A DNA stretch of 64,000 nucleotides from Acorus gramineus. Its lineage: Eukaryota; Streptophyta; Magnoliopsida; Acorales; Acoraceae. A model generated the notes under the pieces. The model worked only from the letters and a program-made list of their open reading frames with translations, did not search any database and was not told the origin of the DNA. Within the stretch, counting starts at the first letter, position 1, and every line of letters begins with the position of its first letter. A program made the translations under genes and the position numbers. The DNA is taken from positions 24,250,855 through 24,314,854 of the forward strand of contig CM060849.1 of the NCBI GenBank assembly GCA_030737835.1, given 5' to 3'. Positions 1 through 11,457 of this stretch are shown here, piece after piece.

Positions 1-559
1 TTAATAGCCGTTAACAATATCTCTATAGAGAATTAATATATGTTGACAGAATTATCTGTATAGAGTTCGTTAAATATCTTGATTATTAACTAATCACGCG
101 TGTTTAAGTATTGAATATGATGAAAATATCAACAATAACTGATCTGATAATCATCCACATTTTTCAGTTTCCCTCTCTCTGTCTCGCTCGAAAGGGCCAT
201 AATATAATCAAGGAAAACAATAATAATACGTACTACAGTTTAAATCAGGTGTTGATCAACAAATGAATACAATCATCATTCACATTTTAAATTCCAATAA
301 TACATTTGAATTGAACATAACAAATCAAATAAAAGAATATCAACAACAACCCAAAGAACCACCCACTGAGTGGAAATCATAGTCTGTAAGAACTTGAGAA
401 TCTCACCCAAATATATATCAACGATCATGAAAGAAATTTCATATATTAAAAATAAAAAAATATAAACAAATCTCATCTCAAATAATTTTACATATGTTTC
501 TCATCCTCAACTAGCCCAAATCAAGAACAATAAGAAAACTAAAAAAATAAAATAAAAAA
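1..559. other. AT-rich flank, no gene seen
   Basis: AT-rich sequence with no convincing reading frame, continuing to the 3' side of the minus-strand gene that ends at 560. It probably holds that gene's 3' UTR and polyadenylation signals, but no site can be fixed. Confidence 0.4.
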
Positions 560-1012
560 TCAGGTGGCATGAGAGATCCGGTTCTTGTTCGGCCTCTCGA
601 TGGGCCCGAACTTGGTGCGGTAGGGACCCTCCACCACGGGGTTCCTCACGCAGAAGTGGAACGGAACGGGCCGCTCCTTCGACGTCTCGCACAACGAGCA
701 AAACGGCTCAATCTTCGTGTTTTCATCAGAGACAGCAACAACGACAGCATCAGAAGTATCTATGCTTCGCATGTGGTTATGCTTCAAAGTCACGAAAACA
801 ATGTCCTCCGTCTCATCCTTTGTCGGGCTCCGCGGCGGCGGCAGCTCAATCTCCCTCGGAGGGGTTTCAAGTGTTGTCGGAAGACGTTCGAGGACTTCGG
901 CGGTGAACTTTCTGGGGACAATGAGGCCTGATAACACGGAGACGAGACCAGAGACGGTAAAGGAGGAGAAGGGATGCTTCATGCTTTTCAGAGCTGCGGA
1001 TATATCACACAA
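560..1012 (-). CDS. small hypothetical protein, 150 aa
   Basis: Single-exon frame of 150 residues. A second in-frame Met at 982 would give 140 residues and is followed by a short hydrophobic stretch (SGLVSVLSGLIV), so either start is possible. The middle has a Pro-rich IELPPP motif; the C-terminal half has two Cys in CSLC and then a basic tail. Codon use is GC-richer than the flanks, which supports real coding. A TATAAA-like sequence lies near 1066-1075 on the minus strand, about 60 bases before the start. The ELPPP-type motif faintly resembles the ELLPPP motif of the two small genes at 1973 and 4569, so a distant relation is possible. I do not recognise the family. Confidence 0.55.
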   Translation of the reverse strand: MCDISAALKSMKHPFSSFTVSGLVSVLSGLIVPRKFTAEVLERLPTTLETPPREIELPPPRSPTKDETEDIVFVTLKHNHMRSIDTSDAVVVAVSDENTKIEPFCSLCETSKERPVPFHFCVRNPVVEGPYRTKFGPIERPNKNRISHAT

Positions 1013-1438
1013 ATTTTTAAATTTTTTTTTTTTAAATTTGGTTGTGTTTGAGAGAGCGCTTTAGGTGAGTTTATATAATATAATTGGAGGCAGTTAAAAT
1101 TGTAATATTTTAACCGATTTGGAGGCAGTTAAAATTGTAATATTTTAATCGATTTGGATGGAGTTTGGGACGTGACTTAGGATGTGTGTTTGGGGAAAAG
1201 GAAGGAAAGTGATAAGGATTATTATTAAAAGTGAATTAAAAACATTTTTTTTTAAATTTTAGTGGATTTTAAATTTGAGTTACATCTCAACTTTATCTAT
1301 TTTATTTGTTTTATGAGTTTTTAAAATTAAAATAAAATTGAGATTAAAAAAATGAAAACATGAATTTTTTTTCTTCTGAAAGTAAATAATTCATGTTTTA
1401 TGTACTGTTTAAATAAAATTACTTTTATACTCTATTTA

Positions 1439-1668
1439 GGTCCAGTTTGGATATGGATTTGAGTAGATTATGCATTTACAAAATTAAAAATTTTCAAAAA
1501 CAGATTCAAATACATTTTAACATTTAACTTATCAAACCACCATAATTCTTTTTTAAACAAAAAATTCTTATAATTGAAAAATTAATAAAATAATATTTTT
1601 TAAAAACTGAATTTGAAACGCAAGATTATAAGAATCTCAGAGTTTCAATTGCACATCCAAACTCAGCC
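1439..1668. mobile_element. Tourist/PIF-Harbinger-like MITE
   Basis: A 230-bp non-coding AT-rich element. The ends are inverted and similar: GGTCCAGTTTGGATATG at the left and, reversed, GGCTGAGTTTGGATGTG at the right. Both sides are flanked by TTA (1436-1438 and 1669-1671), the 3-bp target duplication of PIF/Harbinger elements. The family name is inferred from end sequence and duplication length. Confidence 0.6.
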
Positions 1669-1972
1669 TTAATTAAATTGAATATTTTTAGTTACATGAA
1701 AATTTTATTAAAAAAACATTGTTTGGGCCCCAAGTAACACCATGTTTTATGTCAGCTGGTTCTTTATATCTCATGAACTCCGATTCAACATATATAGTCG
1801 GACAAAGAAAGTGAAATTTAAAATTGATATACTAACCAAACAACAGTAATCATAAAAAAAAATTCATTCATTTCCAATAACACGTTTGTATTGATATAAT
1901 TAAACAATAGAACATAAACATTAATTCATCCAAATATAATTTACAACAAAACCCTAAACCCATGCAATTCGA

Positions 1973-2284
1973 TCAATAAACAACCATCCAGTTTTGGGAG
2001 ATCTCATCAGTAGAGTCGCAGTCGATGCTCTGATTCTTAATTGGCCTCGGCCTCTCTATCGACCCCGGCCCTGGCCCTGTAGTTTTCGAGACCACGTAGT
2101 CCTCCAAAACCAAGAAACTCGAAGCCTTCTTCTCAACAGTCGGACTATGAAGCTGCGGCGGCGGCAGGAGCTCGACTTCCCAGACGGAGGCTTCCGGAGT
2201 CTGCGGACTGTTGAAGAGGCTGTCGGACGATGAGGGAGCGGAACTATGGACACCGGTGGAGGAGGAGGAGGAGGGATTTTCCAT
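1973..2284 (-). CDS. small Ser-rich unknown protein, 103 aa (tandem copy 1)
   Basis: One exon of 103 residues. The N terminus is a Ser/Pro-rich low-complexity region; the middle carries a WEVELLPPPQL motif and an LEDYVVSK motif; the end is conserved with the neighbour copy (NQSIDCDSTDEISQNWMVVY). No signal peptide or membrane segment is evident. The paralogue at 4569-4856 keeps the same frame, the same motifs and the same stop, while the Ser tract and linker vary. That pattern suggests constraint on the three motifs. Upstream are a TATA box (2370-2375) and a G-box (2426-2431). The family is not recognised; a short regulatory or adaptor-type protein is only a guess. Confidence 0.7.
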   Translation of the reverse strand: MENPSSSSSTGVHSSAPSSSDSLFNSPQTPEASVWEVELLPPPQLHSPTVEKKASSFLVLEDYVVSKTTGPGPGSIERPRPIKNQSIDCDSTDEISQNWMVVY

Positions 2285-2369
2285 CTCTGACTCTCTAGTT
2301 GATTAAGACCTCTTCTCTTGGTTTTTTTTTTGTTGAGGTAGCTAGAGAGATTGCTATGAACGTGTGGGG

Positions 2370-2431
2370 TTTATATTGAGAATTGAGAGATCTGCGTGAG
2401 GGCTTTATATCCAATGGAACGATGACACGTG
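2370..2431 (-). promoter_or_regulatory. core promoter with TATA box and G-box
   Basis: On the minus strand TATAAA occupies 2370-2375, 86 bases before the start codon. A palindromic G-box CACGTG lies at 2426-2431 within ATGACACGTGT. The same order and nearly the same spacing occur before the tandem copy. G-boxes bind bZIP and bHLH factors in light and ABA responses; which one applies here is not shown. Confidence 0.6.
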
Positions 2432-3266
2432 TTTAAAAGTAGTTGGGGAATTCAGTGAAGTTTTGTTTTTTTGGAGTTTTTTTTTTAAGGAAATGTAGAT
2501 TATCTAGGGTGATTTTATTAAGATGTGTCACAATACATATTTAACATAAGAGTAAAACAAAGATATAAAATCCAAAAGATAAAATGAGTAACATAGTAGG
2601 GGATAGAGGTTTCTTTTTTAGGATTGGTTTGTAATTTGTAAAGGATAAGTGTTTTATGGAGATTACATTGTAATGTCAAAATAGTAAATAGTTGCACGAG
2701 GCATAGGAGGTTGACATTTTAATTAAAGTCACTTGTTTGAATTTTAATTCAAATTCTCTTAGGACTTATTTGATGCACAATATTTATGAGTGATCATGTA
2801 CACCTAACTTATATTAAGAAAATTTTAAAAAAAATTTAATTGAGCTTGCTCATGAAAAAAACAAAATATAAAAAATAATCCCATATGCAAAGTGAAGCAG
2901 AGACGAAAGCATTTTTTGTTTTTTTGTTTTTGTTTTTGTTAAGCTCGTAAAGGGGTTTGGATCTTCTGTTTGTTTTTTTGTACTTGTTTTGTGCTTTGAT
3001 CAATCAGACGGTCATAAATTCATCATATAAAATGGTTTCATTTATCCATTCATGATTTGATATATTTATAATCGTTTGATTTTATTTGTGATGATGTGGC
3101 AATCCCACAATAAAAGTCAAGAAAGATACAAGCAGAAAAAAACAAGCAGAAGATTCAAACCCCTCGTAAAGGTGGGGCATGGAATGCGCAATTGAACATT
3201 TTCAGTTTGGAGGATGAGAATTGTTAATAGAATGTTGTTTTACCTCATCTTTAGCTACTTGCATTA

Positions 3267-3853
3267 GAGCATCTCCAATTCTATACACAAACTTTTATCC
3301 AAATTTAAATTTGAGTAAAAGTCACTCAAAATCCTCTCCAACCATTTACTCTTACCCATACAAAATCAAGCTTTTACTCAAATTTTTACCCAAATCAAGT
3401 TAGACTAAACCTTTACCCAAATTTTTAACATCTCTTTTTTATCTTTGTTTTCACATTTTCTTTCAATGTAACATTTTTTTCTTTCAACTCCACATTTAGT
3501 TAAATTATATTAGATGCTCTTTTCACCCCCAAAATTTTCACTATATCTCTTTTTTTTTATTCTTATTTTAACTCCAATAAAATATATATATATATTTTTT
3601 TTTTTCAAAAAATTGGATGATTATCATTTTTAAATTTGAATATCTTGAATGGAAGGGAAATTGTGTAGTAAAAATTTTTAGGAAAAGAAGTTTGAAATTG
3701 TTCATAGAAAATAACTAGAAGAAAATGTGAATTTTTTAAAAGATTCGAGTAAAACTCATAATAATGGTTGGAGGCACATCATATCAAATCAAACTTTTAC
3801 TCAAATTTTAAGTGAAATTTGGGTATAGATTTGAGTAAATGCTGTAGATGGTC
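3267..3853. mobile_element. MITE with GAGCATCTCCA ends
   Basis: A 587-bp AT-rich non-coding element. The left end is GAGCATCTCCAATTC and the reversed right end GACCATCTACAGC; subterminal ACTCAAATTT-type motifs are repeated in inverse orientation. TTA flanks both sides (3264-3266, 3854-3856). The TIR and 3-bp duplication suggest a PIF/Harbinger-type MITE. It sits between the tandem gene copies. Confidence 0.6.
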
Positions 3854-4568
3854 TTAGGTATAAAACACCTAAAATTCAATTAAATCATTTATTGTTATTT
3901 TCAATGTATAGATAATCAACTTTAAAGTTTTAATTTCGGAATGAATAGTTAATAAATATTACCTTAATGATGATGATTAACATATGGAGACTTGTCTTTG
4001 AAAAGATTAGAGAGAATTTCTGGTAACTTTAAATGGGAGCTATATTGATTTTCAAAAAAAAGAGTGAGAGTATTCTAATAACTTTAAATGTGTAGTTAGG
4101 GTTAACCATGCATGTAACTAAGGATATATACTGAAATGATATTTTTCTAATAATATTGGGATATGTATACACGCGGGGAAAATAAGAATTTATATGACGC
4201 ATTGCGATTTTTTTATTTTATAGGAAGTAAAATCAATTTACCTTATTTTTCAAGTAGTTATAACTATTTTTTCCCCTAAAAAAAAGCATTTCTTGGGCCC
4301 AAGGTAACACCATTTTAGATGGAGATGGTATTTTAAAATTTGATATCTCATCATTTATCAAATCCATGGGATTCAACAGTCGGACAGAAAGTGTGAATTT
4401 CAAAATTAATATTCTCACCCAAACAACAGTAATCATAAAAAATAAAAATAAACAACATTTCATTCATCTCCAATAATAAGTTTGTATTGATATAATCAAA
4501 CACTAGGACATAAACATTAATTCATCCAAATATTATTCACAACAAAACCCTAAACCCATGCAACTCGA

Positions 4569-4856
4569 TCAATAAACAACCATCCAGTTCTGGGAGATGT
4601 CATCTTCAGTAGAGTCGCAGTCGATGCTCTGGTTCTTCATTGGACTCGGCCTCTTCATCGAGCCCTTTGAGACCATGTAATCCTCCAAAATAAAAAAACC
4701 CTTCTCAGCCGTTGGATTCAGCTGCGGCGGCGGCAGGAGCTCGATCTCCCAATCGGAGGCTTTCGTTGCCCGTGGACGGCTGAGAAGACCGTCGGACGAC
4801 GAGGCAGCGGAACTGTGGACGCTGGGGGAGGAGGAGGAGGAGGAGGGATTCACCAT
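4569..4856 (-). CDS. small Ser-rich unknown protein, 95 aa (tandem copy 2)
   Basis: Paralogue of the gene at 1973-2284. I chose the start at 4856 because it matches the paralogue's start (MVNPSSSSS against MENPSSSSS). The frame stays open to a Met at 4967, but that part overlaps the TATA box and the conserved leader. The protein keeps WEIELLPPPQL, LEDYMVSK and the C-terminal QNWMVVY and lacks about eight residues of the linker. Reading-frame conservation between copies supports both as genes. Function is unknown. Confidence 0.7.
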   Translation of the reverse strand: MVNPSSSSSSPSVHSSAASSSDGLLSRPRATKASDWEIELLPPPQLNPTAEKGFFILEDYMVSKGSMKRPSPMKNQSIDCDSTEDDISQNWMVVY

Positions 4857-4923
4857 CTCTAAATATGTAGTTGGTTCTTCTCTTGCTTTTTTTTGATGGA
4901 GAGATTGGCATGCAAGTGTGGGG

Positions 4924-5080
4924 TTTATATTGAGATTTGGAGATCCGCGTGAGGGGTTTGTATCCAATTAAATGATGACACGTGTTTCCAAGAGGTAGAG
5001 AATTTATTAAGGTTTTCCAAATGCAATTGTGTTGAGAGATCCGCGTGAGGGGTTTTTATCCAATTAAATGATGACACGTG
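4924..5080 (-). promoter_or_regulatory. promoter with TATA box and two G-boxes
   Basis: TATAAA on the minus strand at 4924-4929, 68 bases before the start. CACGTG palindromes lie at 4979-4984 and 5075-5080, each inside the duplicated segment ending ATGACACGTGTT. Copy 1 has one G-box and this copy has two. Confidence 0.6.
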
Positions 5081-5239
5081 TTAAAAAAGCGCAGGGAATT
5101 CGGTGAGGTTTTTTTGCAAAGTAAGTCTAACTGATTATTAGCATGGGAGAGAAAAAAGTGAACAAGTCAATCACCCGATGATAAGTCATTTTACACGTTA
5201 GACACATATTAAATCCATGCAGCATTCATTCTTTTAGCA

Positions 5240-6110
5240 TGATAATATATAGGGGACGGTTATTTAAACCCCGTTTAGTGGAAAGCCAGCCCAATTGAAA
5301 AGTCACCAACCAATTTTTTAGAATCTATAAAATCACCCTGACTAAATACTATTATGTAAAACCACCCCTATCAATCACGGCCCATTTTAAACCAAGCTCA
5401 CCCCCTATACTGTTCGACAAACGTAGTGTCGACCAATGCTACATATGTCGACACTTTTAATGTCGAATTGAAGAGTTACACAAACATTTTTTTTGTTATA
5501 ATATCGACACATGTATTGTCGATATGTGTTAAATATGTTGCCAAATGGAGTGTCGATAATAGCAAATTATTGAAAAATAAAAAAAGTTATGCTTTTCAAA
5601 CTAACATCTTTTTTTTTTTTTGTGTTATATTTTGTCATTTGAAATCCTCGTTGATCAATGATTTTGATTCATTTCCTAATTATTAGTTTGATATAATTTA
5701 GTTTTTATCTATATTCAAACCAGGCTGACAATATAAACTAACAATGACTCATTTTATTCAAATATGTGATTGATGTTAGTTTGAAAAGCATAACTCTTTT
5801 ATTTTGTGTTTATATAACTCGTAATTTCTTGTACATGATTGAATATTTACTTAAGTTTTTTACAGTGTAATATGACTCCCAAGAAACGTATTCGACCTAC
5901 AGCTTTCAATCGAAAAAATTATTCTAAGGGCATGACATCGAGTTCTCGAGATGATGAAATTCAAACATATCCATAAGAAGTAGTTTGTAATTATCTGTTG
6001 GTATCGACACTATCATTGTTGTTCATTAGCATTTTTCTTGACATCTTATATGTCGACCGATACTTAAATCATGCTTTTAAAAAAGTTTTGTGTCAATGGC
6101 TCAAGAAGCA
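5240..6110. repeat. spacer with inverted repeat and TCGACA-rich motifs
   Basis: A perfect 23-bp inverted repeat lies at 5586-5608 and 5772-5794, with weaker similarity extending outward. Around it TCGACA/TGTCGA words recur (near 5411, 5426, 5453, 5515, 5562, 6004, 6051). This looks like a decayed foldback or DNA transposon. A short frame from 5872 (start MTPKKRIRP) ends after about 34 codons and is not convincing. Confidence 0.4.
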
Positions 6111-6239
6111 AACATTGATGATTAACCACTGAAAAAACATCACCAATCGACTTCATATCCAATGATGGACAATTCCAATTGATAAAATAAAATAAAACAA
6201 AACATGGATTTTACACAGTTAGAAGTAAACACAGCTTTT

Positions 6240-9200
6240 CTAACCACGTAATGAAGCTTGAGGCACTGCAGGCAATCCCAATTCATCCTCCCCCTGCAAA
6301 CGACAATGCAGAGAAGAACATTTAATACGATAACTAATGCAACTGAAGATTTTTTTTTAATCATCACTTCTCCACATGTAATAAATAGCATTTTTTGGTT
6401 GGTAGTTGTACGAAAAATATTGCCAATCCTAACATTTTCATCGACATTTATAACAGTATTAGTCCAGTTCTGCTTTCTTGTAGATTCACATACATTTTTG
6501 ACCAAGAAGTATGTTTTAACCTCAAATATGTAGAGGGACTGTAAGAAGGATTGCAGGAATGACTGTCCTTAACATTTTCAAAAGCAATAATGTTTAAAAT
6601 GCACATATCAAGAGATTAGGTCTTCAAGACATGGGTTTGTTTGCTAGGGCTCAAGTTTGACCTAATGTTGGGGTTCCTAAAAAAGATTGGATCTTCAAAT
6701 ATCAGAATGTCAATGTGGGCATATATACCTGGGCATTCTGTCTGTAAGGCGCTGCATGCCCACTTGGTGCTGCGGGCAGATTAAGTTCTGAATCCAAGTC
6801 AGGTTCTCTGTCAGGCTGGAGATAGGAAGGTACGGAATCAACCTCTGTCTCTGTGCCCATGTCAGCTTCCAAAGCATCAAGCTCTACATTAAATTCACCA
6901 AAAAGAAGAAACACAGTAAACCATATATAATTGTATAAATAAATGTTCATGAGAATTTGAAATGCAACAGAAAGTCTAGCTTACCGCCCATAAGTTCTTC
7001 CTCATCAATGTCATCAGGAACATTGTAGCTTCTACCAAGAGTTTCTTGAATTTCATTACTCACATCCATCAGATCCATCATTTCATCTTGCATACTCTAC
7101 ACAACAAAAAAAGAGAATGATTAGTACACACACATACACTTCAACCTGATGATGAGAATATACATCTCAGAAAGTAAAGCAGGAGAAACAAATTTGTAAA
7201 ACATTCTCAATGGGCAAAGACAGAATTCAATATGATACATCGATATCTTGAATCTTGACAGTTTTCATCATTCCCTTCAACTCCTTGTTTGCGGATTTCA
7301 GTGCTGACATCTGCAAAACCAGAACATAAATATATTATTATAATGGCTTCAAAAAACTTCATGATATTCAAATATCACAAGGACAAGCTTTCAACACGTA
7401 CTGTTTGCTGAGCATCTTTGATTCCCTCAGTTGCAAAAGCGACCTGGTCAAGGTTAAACGTCTGGTTATATAGCATATCTCGCTGTCCTTCATACCTGAG
7501 TAATAGAAGATGAAAAAAAGACATGAATATTTAGTACTTGAATTTAACCGTATTTTTATGAAAACAATCACCTTTACCGATATATGAAAATAAATAGTCC
7601 ACACAGAATATAAACAAGTTAAAATCTCTCCTCCAACAACCTTCTATCAAGGGTAACATGCACTTAGAGCAGTGGATCAGGTTAGTCCAAATGATAAAAG
7701 GGGTCTGATCCCAAAACTGAACAAATATCTGGTCTTCCTACAGTGCTTTTTTTTTCTTCTTATAAACCGAATCATTTCACAGATAAGGATAAGGGTACTT
7801 AAACTGAAAGGACCAAATCAACTTGAACAACATGTCATGTAAAAAGGTGAAAAAGATGAACCTCCAGAATTGAATCAATTTCTCAAACTGGAAATGTCCA
7901 TGCAACTAAATGGCCTAATAATATATTTAGCTTTGCGATATGAAAACATACGTTTCTAACAAAATCCATGGTGCCTAGATTCAAATCATTTAGTGAAACT
8001 CATGAAAGAAATGTACATGTATTCTCATGCACACAAGTACATTGGACAAACACACAAATATGCACATGCACGCAAACAAAACTTACAAGTGCCTGTTGAA
8101 GTTCACAACTACACTATGCTTACCCAAGATAGCATATAGGCTCAACTTTAACTAACTTCAAACTCACAACTCAAATATAGGTTCACCGTTAAATACCTTC
8201 AAACTCGGAACTCAAAATCAATGAGCTAACGTTTAGCACTATATTCTTAAAAACTTTGGTATAACACATACTTGATCACCTACAACAGTGATATCCATTG
8301 TATGGCATATTCGGTACAATGTGACAGCATTGGACATGAAAAAGACAGGAGGTAAAGTTTCACTAAAATATGAATATGTATAAAGAAATGAAGGAAAAAA
8401 GCATAACACAGAAAAAATCATGGGTCATTACAAAAGGCCAAGAGCAGAATCCCTGTCATTTACAAAAATCTTGTCGTCTGGTTGAATAAATATCTACAAG
8501 ATCCCCCACTTGTTCAATGAAAAAAGGTGAGTGTATCTCTGGATGTAGTTTTTGATAAATATCATCAGGAAATTTGTACTGTTTCCTAAGATTTTACTTA
8601 ATTGCTTGAGATTTTTATATACTACAGTGATTGGGGACAAAAAATTATCATGTAATAGTTCAATAAAATCGAGCATAGCTGTTGGGCAAACAGGCAATGT
8701 GGAGATGAGATTGACATACTGCAAAAATTCACAGATCCGAGACTTTAATATTGATCAATTTTTTTATTATTCATGGATGATTGGATGCATTAAATAAAGA
8801 ATTCATTCAGCTCAAAAAAGTTTTAGTTTCATAATTTGGTTCTACAAGAGTTCTACATTTCATTATCAGATTACAAAAGTACATTTTATTTGTATGTTGA
8901 ATATATAATGTCCTGGTAAGTGAAGTTTAAAATTATTTTGGTTCCACCTGTGATCAAGTTCCTGATCAGTTCCACAACACTCGGTAAATGAAAATTTATT
9001 CAATCTCCAGACTATGACACCATTTGGAGGCAGGCCATTAGTACCAAATTCCAGCAGAAATAGATCTTCTTAAACATATTTTCAGTTGGCACAAACAACC
9101 AGATTTTTGCACAGAAATAATATCAAAATTGAATGGGAGAACATATAACATACATATAATATTATATAACAGAGCATATGTATCCATCATCTATTTCAGA

Positions 9201-11281
9201 GATGGAGCGAGATCGGTCTCTTATTCCATTTAAAACATGCGAGTTTGGTCTCTGATTAACTGGGGCGAGGTCTTCCTATTTTGGTTTAGGTTCTTCAAAA
9301 TATTTGGGGGTCTGAAAACGAATGACTTCTGGGTCTCTCGGATGGCTTCTAAACACCTAAACCACCCCTCTCCCCGTAATTAACTAGGAGAAGAAAAAAA
9401 GTATGAGAGGGCCTACAATGGACTAAAGAAAGCCCATCACTTCTGTTTTTCAGTTTAATAATATTTGAAATCCAAAATTAGTTAACTTTCAGTATCAAAG
9501 TTTTACCTATAAAATTGATTTGCTGGCAATATTAAGACTCCCAAAGGCAGAGCGACAGGTTCAGTTCAGCGGAGACTGTCTTTTCAATTGCTCAATCCTT
9601 TTAAATTTGCGGATGAGATGCACTGGTCATGTCCTAACTGGTTATTCATTTGTGCTCAATGATCTATGACATTGATAATGTTGTGAGGTGATAATCAGTT
9701 CTGATTTCTATTATTTGGCTGAAACCCATAAAGGATACCTAGCAGAACTCCAAATTTTTTCATAATCATGTTTTCCATATTTCCTCCCTCTTTGCTTAGG
9801 CTGGCAGTATTAGTAGATACCAAATTTAAATACATCCCATTTAATCCTGGAAAACTTGAGACTGCTAAGTTCTGCATGTGTTCGAGTTCATTATCAATGT
9901 TTAAGAAGCACAATAATATTTACAACCCTTTATGATAGTATATCTACAACCCTTTCCTTTTATCACCCATAAAGCTTCAAGTCAAATTCTCTCTAAGAAG
10001 CACAATGACCCAAATTCTGTCCCTATATTGGCAGAATAAAACATGAATATAGCAAGGATATCATCAAAATATGGATTTGTTTAAAACATTTTATAACCAT
10101 CACTGAAGTGCATCACATGCGAACAGCAGATTTGAAGAATCAAAGCTCCATTTCCTTATCAAATGAGGAGATAAATGCCTAGCTGACCACTCATCATCAA
10201 GGCACAAGACCTGAATCCAGTCTTGGAAGCTTTCAGACACTCTCGAAGGCATTTCTGAAGTTTGCGTGACATTTGCATAAACAATTAAATTAACAAAAAA
10301 ATTCTATTCTCGGATCCAATAACCATGAAAGATAAGAAAAAAAGGGCTATAAGAAAATTACTACTATGGAAAGAAGACCTACATTCGCTTTTGCTTAAGT
10401 ACCCTCATGGCACGAGCCTTCACCGCTTCCTGGGAGGGACCCGGCCGCGTCTTCTTGATTTGTTCTTTGTATCTACTGAGTTCGGCGTCGAGCCTCTTGA
10501 TCTTGTCATCGACCGATTCGCCTCTTTTGTTTATCTAAAAATGTGGGTTCCCCATTAATAAACAGAAAAAAGAGATACAAATATACAATTATGAAGTTCA
10601 TGCAACATCAAGAGACTTCAAAGCTTGGCGACTTCATAAATCAACATGCAATTATCACATGCAATCAAAACCCTATGTCAAGGAGTTTTGCATATCAAGA
10701 TTTTTTTTTTTTTTTTTTTGATACATCGACCGTCTTCTTCACAATCTCAATCAGTTCATTCTGCTTGGGCAGTCCCAAATGCATAATCGCAAATAATAAA
10801 AAACAATAAAACCTCCGTTTTTTGGGGCTTTTTTACTACTCAAAGAGGTAATGTGGGTTCTCATCAAGAAACATGGAAAAAGAGACACAATTATCAAAAC
10901 TGGACGATTTCAAAGCTTGGCGACTTCATAAATCAAAACATTATCACAAGCAACCAAACATTATCACATGCAATCAAAACCCTATGCAGAGAAGATCTGC
11001 TGATCAAAATTTCAACTTGTTACAATAAATCAATCAGCTTCTCAACATAAATCAGTTCCTTCTGCTTTAGCATTCCCAAATGCATAATCGACAAATCATT
11101 TTTGTGGGGCATTTTTACTACTCCAAGAGGTAAATCGAAAGAACACGATCGAATCCATGGTTTTGGAGAGATCTGATCAACTGCCGAGAGAGAGAGAGAG
11201 AGAGGGACTGACCCTTTCGGAGGCGTCTTGGATTGTTGGGGGAGGCTCTTTGTTCTTCTTTGCACCGAACACCCTCTTCAT
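6240..11281 (-). CDS. VPS60: ESCRT-III protein VPS60/CHMP5, 235 aa, seven exons
   Basis: Exons (minus strand): 11213-11281, 10383-10534, 7402-7495, 7239-7310, 6985-7096, 6729-6883, 6240-6293. All junctions are GT-AG and the phase closes to 235 residues, the normal length. The protein starts [20 protein letters not shown], then a basic helical Snf7 core ([30 protein letters not shown]), the central [14 protein letters not shown] and [14 protein letters not shown] segments, and an acidic tail with [15 protein letters not shown] and a final [11 protein letters not shown]. These are CHMP5/VPS60 features. ESCRT-III subunits assemble on endosomes during multivesicular-body formation; VPS60 binds LIP5/VTA1 and tunes the ATPase VPS4/SKD1. 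Intron 2 is long (2.9 kb) and intron 1 carries a tandem duplication. No broken residues are seen. Confidence 0.95.
10541..11132. repeat. two-copy direct repeat in VPS60 intron 1
   Basis: Copy A is 10541-10850 and copy B 10851-11132, directly adjacent. Both begin ATGTGGGTTC, contain TTCAAAGCTTGGCGACTTCA, share CCCAAATGCATAATCG and end AAGAGGTA. Copy A carries a long poly-T run missing from B. Copy A begins six bases from exon 2, so the sequence feeding the exon 2 acceptor is the duplicated one. Confidence 0.85.
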
Positions 11282-11457
11282 TTCTCTTTCTCAGGAATTC
11301 GAATTCGATCACAAAAAAAAATTTTACAAAAAAATTGGAGTTTTCGAAGAACTCCGGTTAAAAAAGAGGGGTTTTTTTTTGAAAAAAAATTGGTTATCAC
11401 GAGGACTCGATCTGTGAAAAGTCAATACCAGATGGTCGCACAGAAGAAAAGCCAATG

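Larger units (their letters stand above)
1715..2460. repeat. tandem gene duplication, copy 1
   Basis: This block matches 4284-5110 through 3' flank, coding region, 5' leader and promoter. Shared landmarks are the GGGCCC...GTAACACCAT stretch at 1726, the ACCCTAAACCCATGCAA stretch just after the stop, and the promoter sequence ATGACACGTGTTT. The copies are separated by about 1.8 kb that includes a MITE. Confidence 0.85.
4284..5110. repeat. tandem gene duplication, copy 2
   Basis: This is the second copy of the block at 1715-2460. The promoter part is itself partly doubled: the segment from GAGATCCGCGTGAGGGG to ATGACACGTGTT occurs at about 4940-4986 and again at about 5037-5082. Confidence 0.85.
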
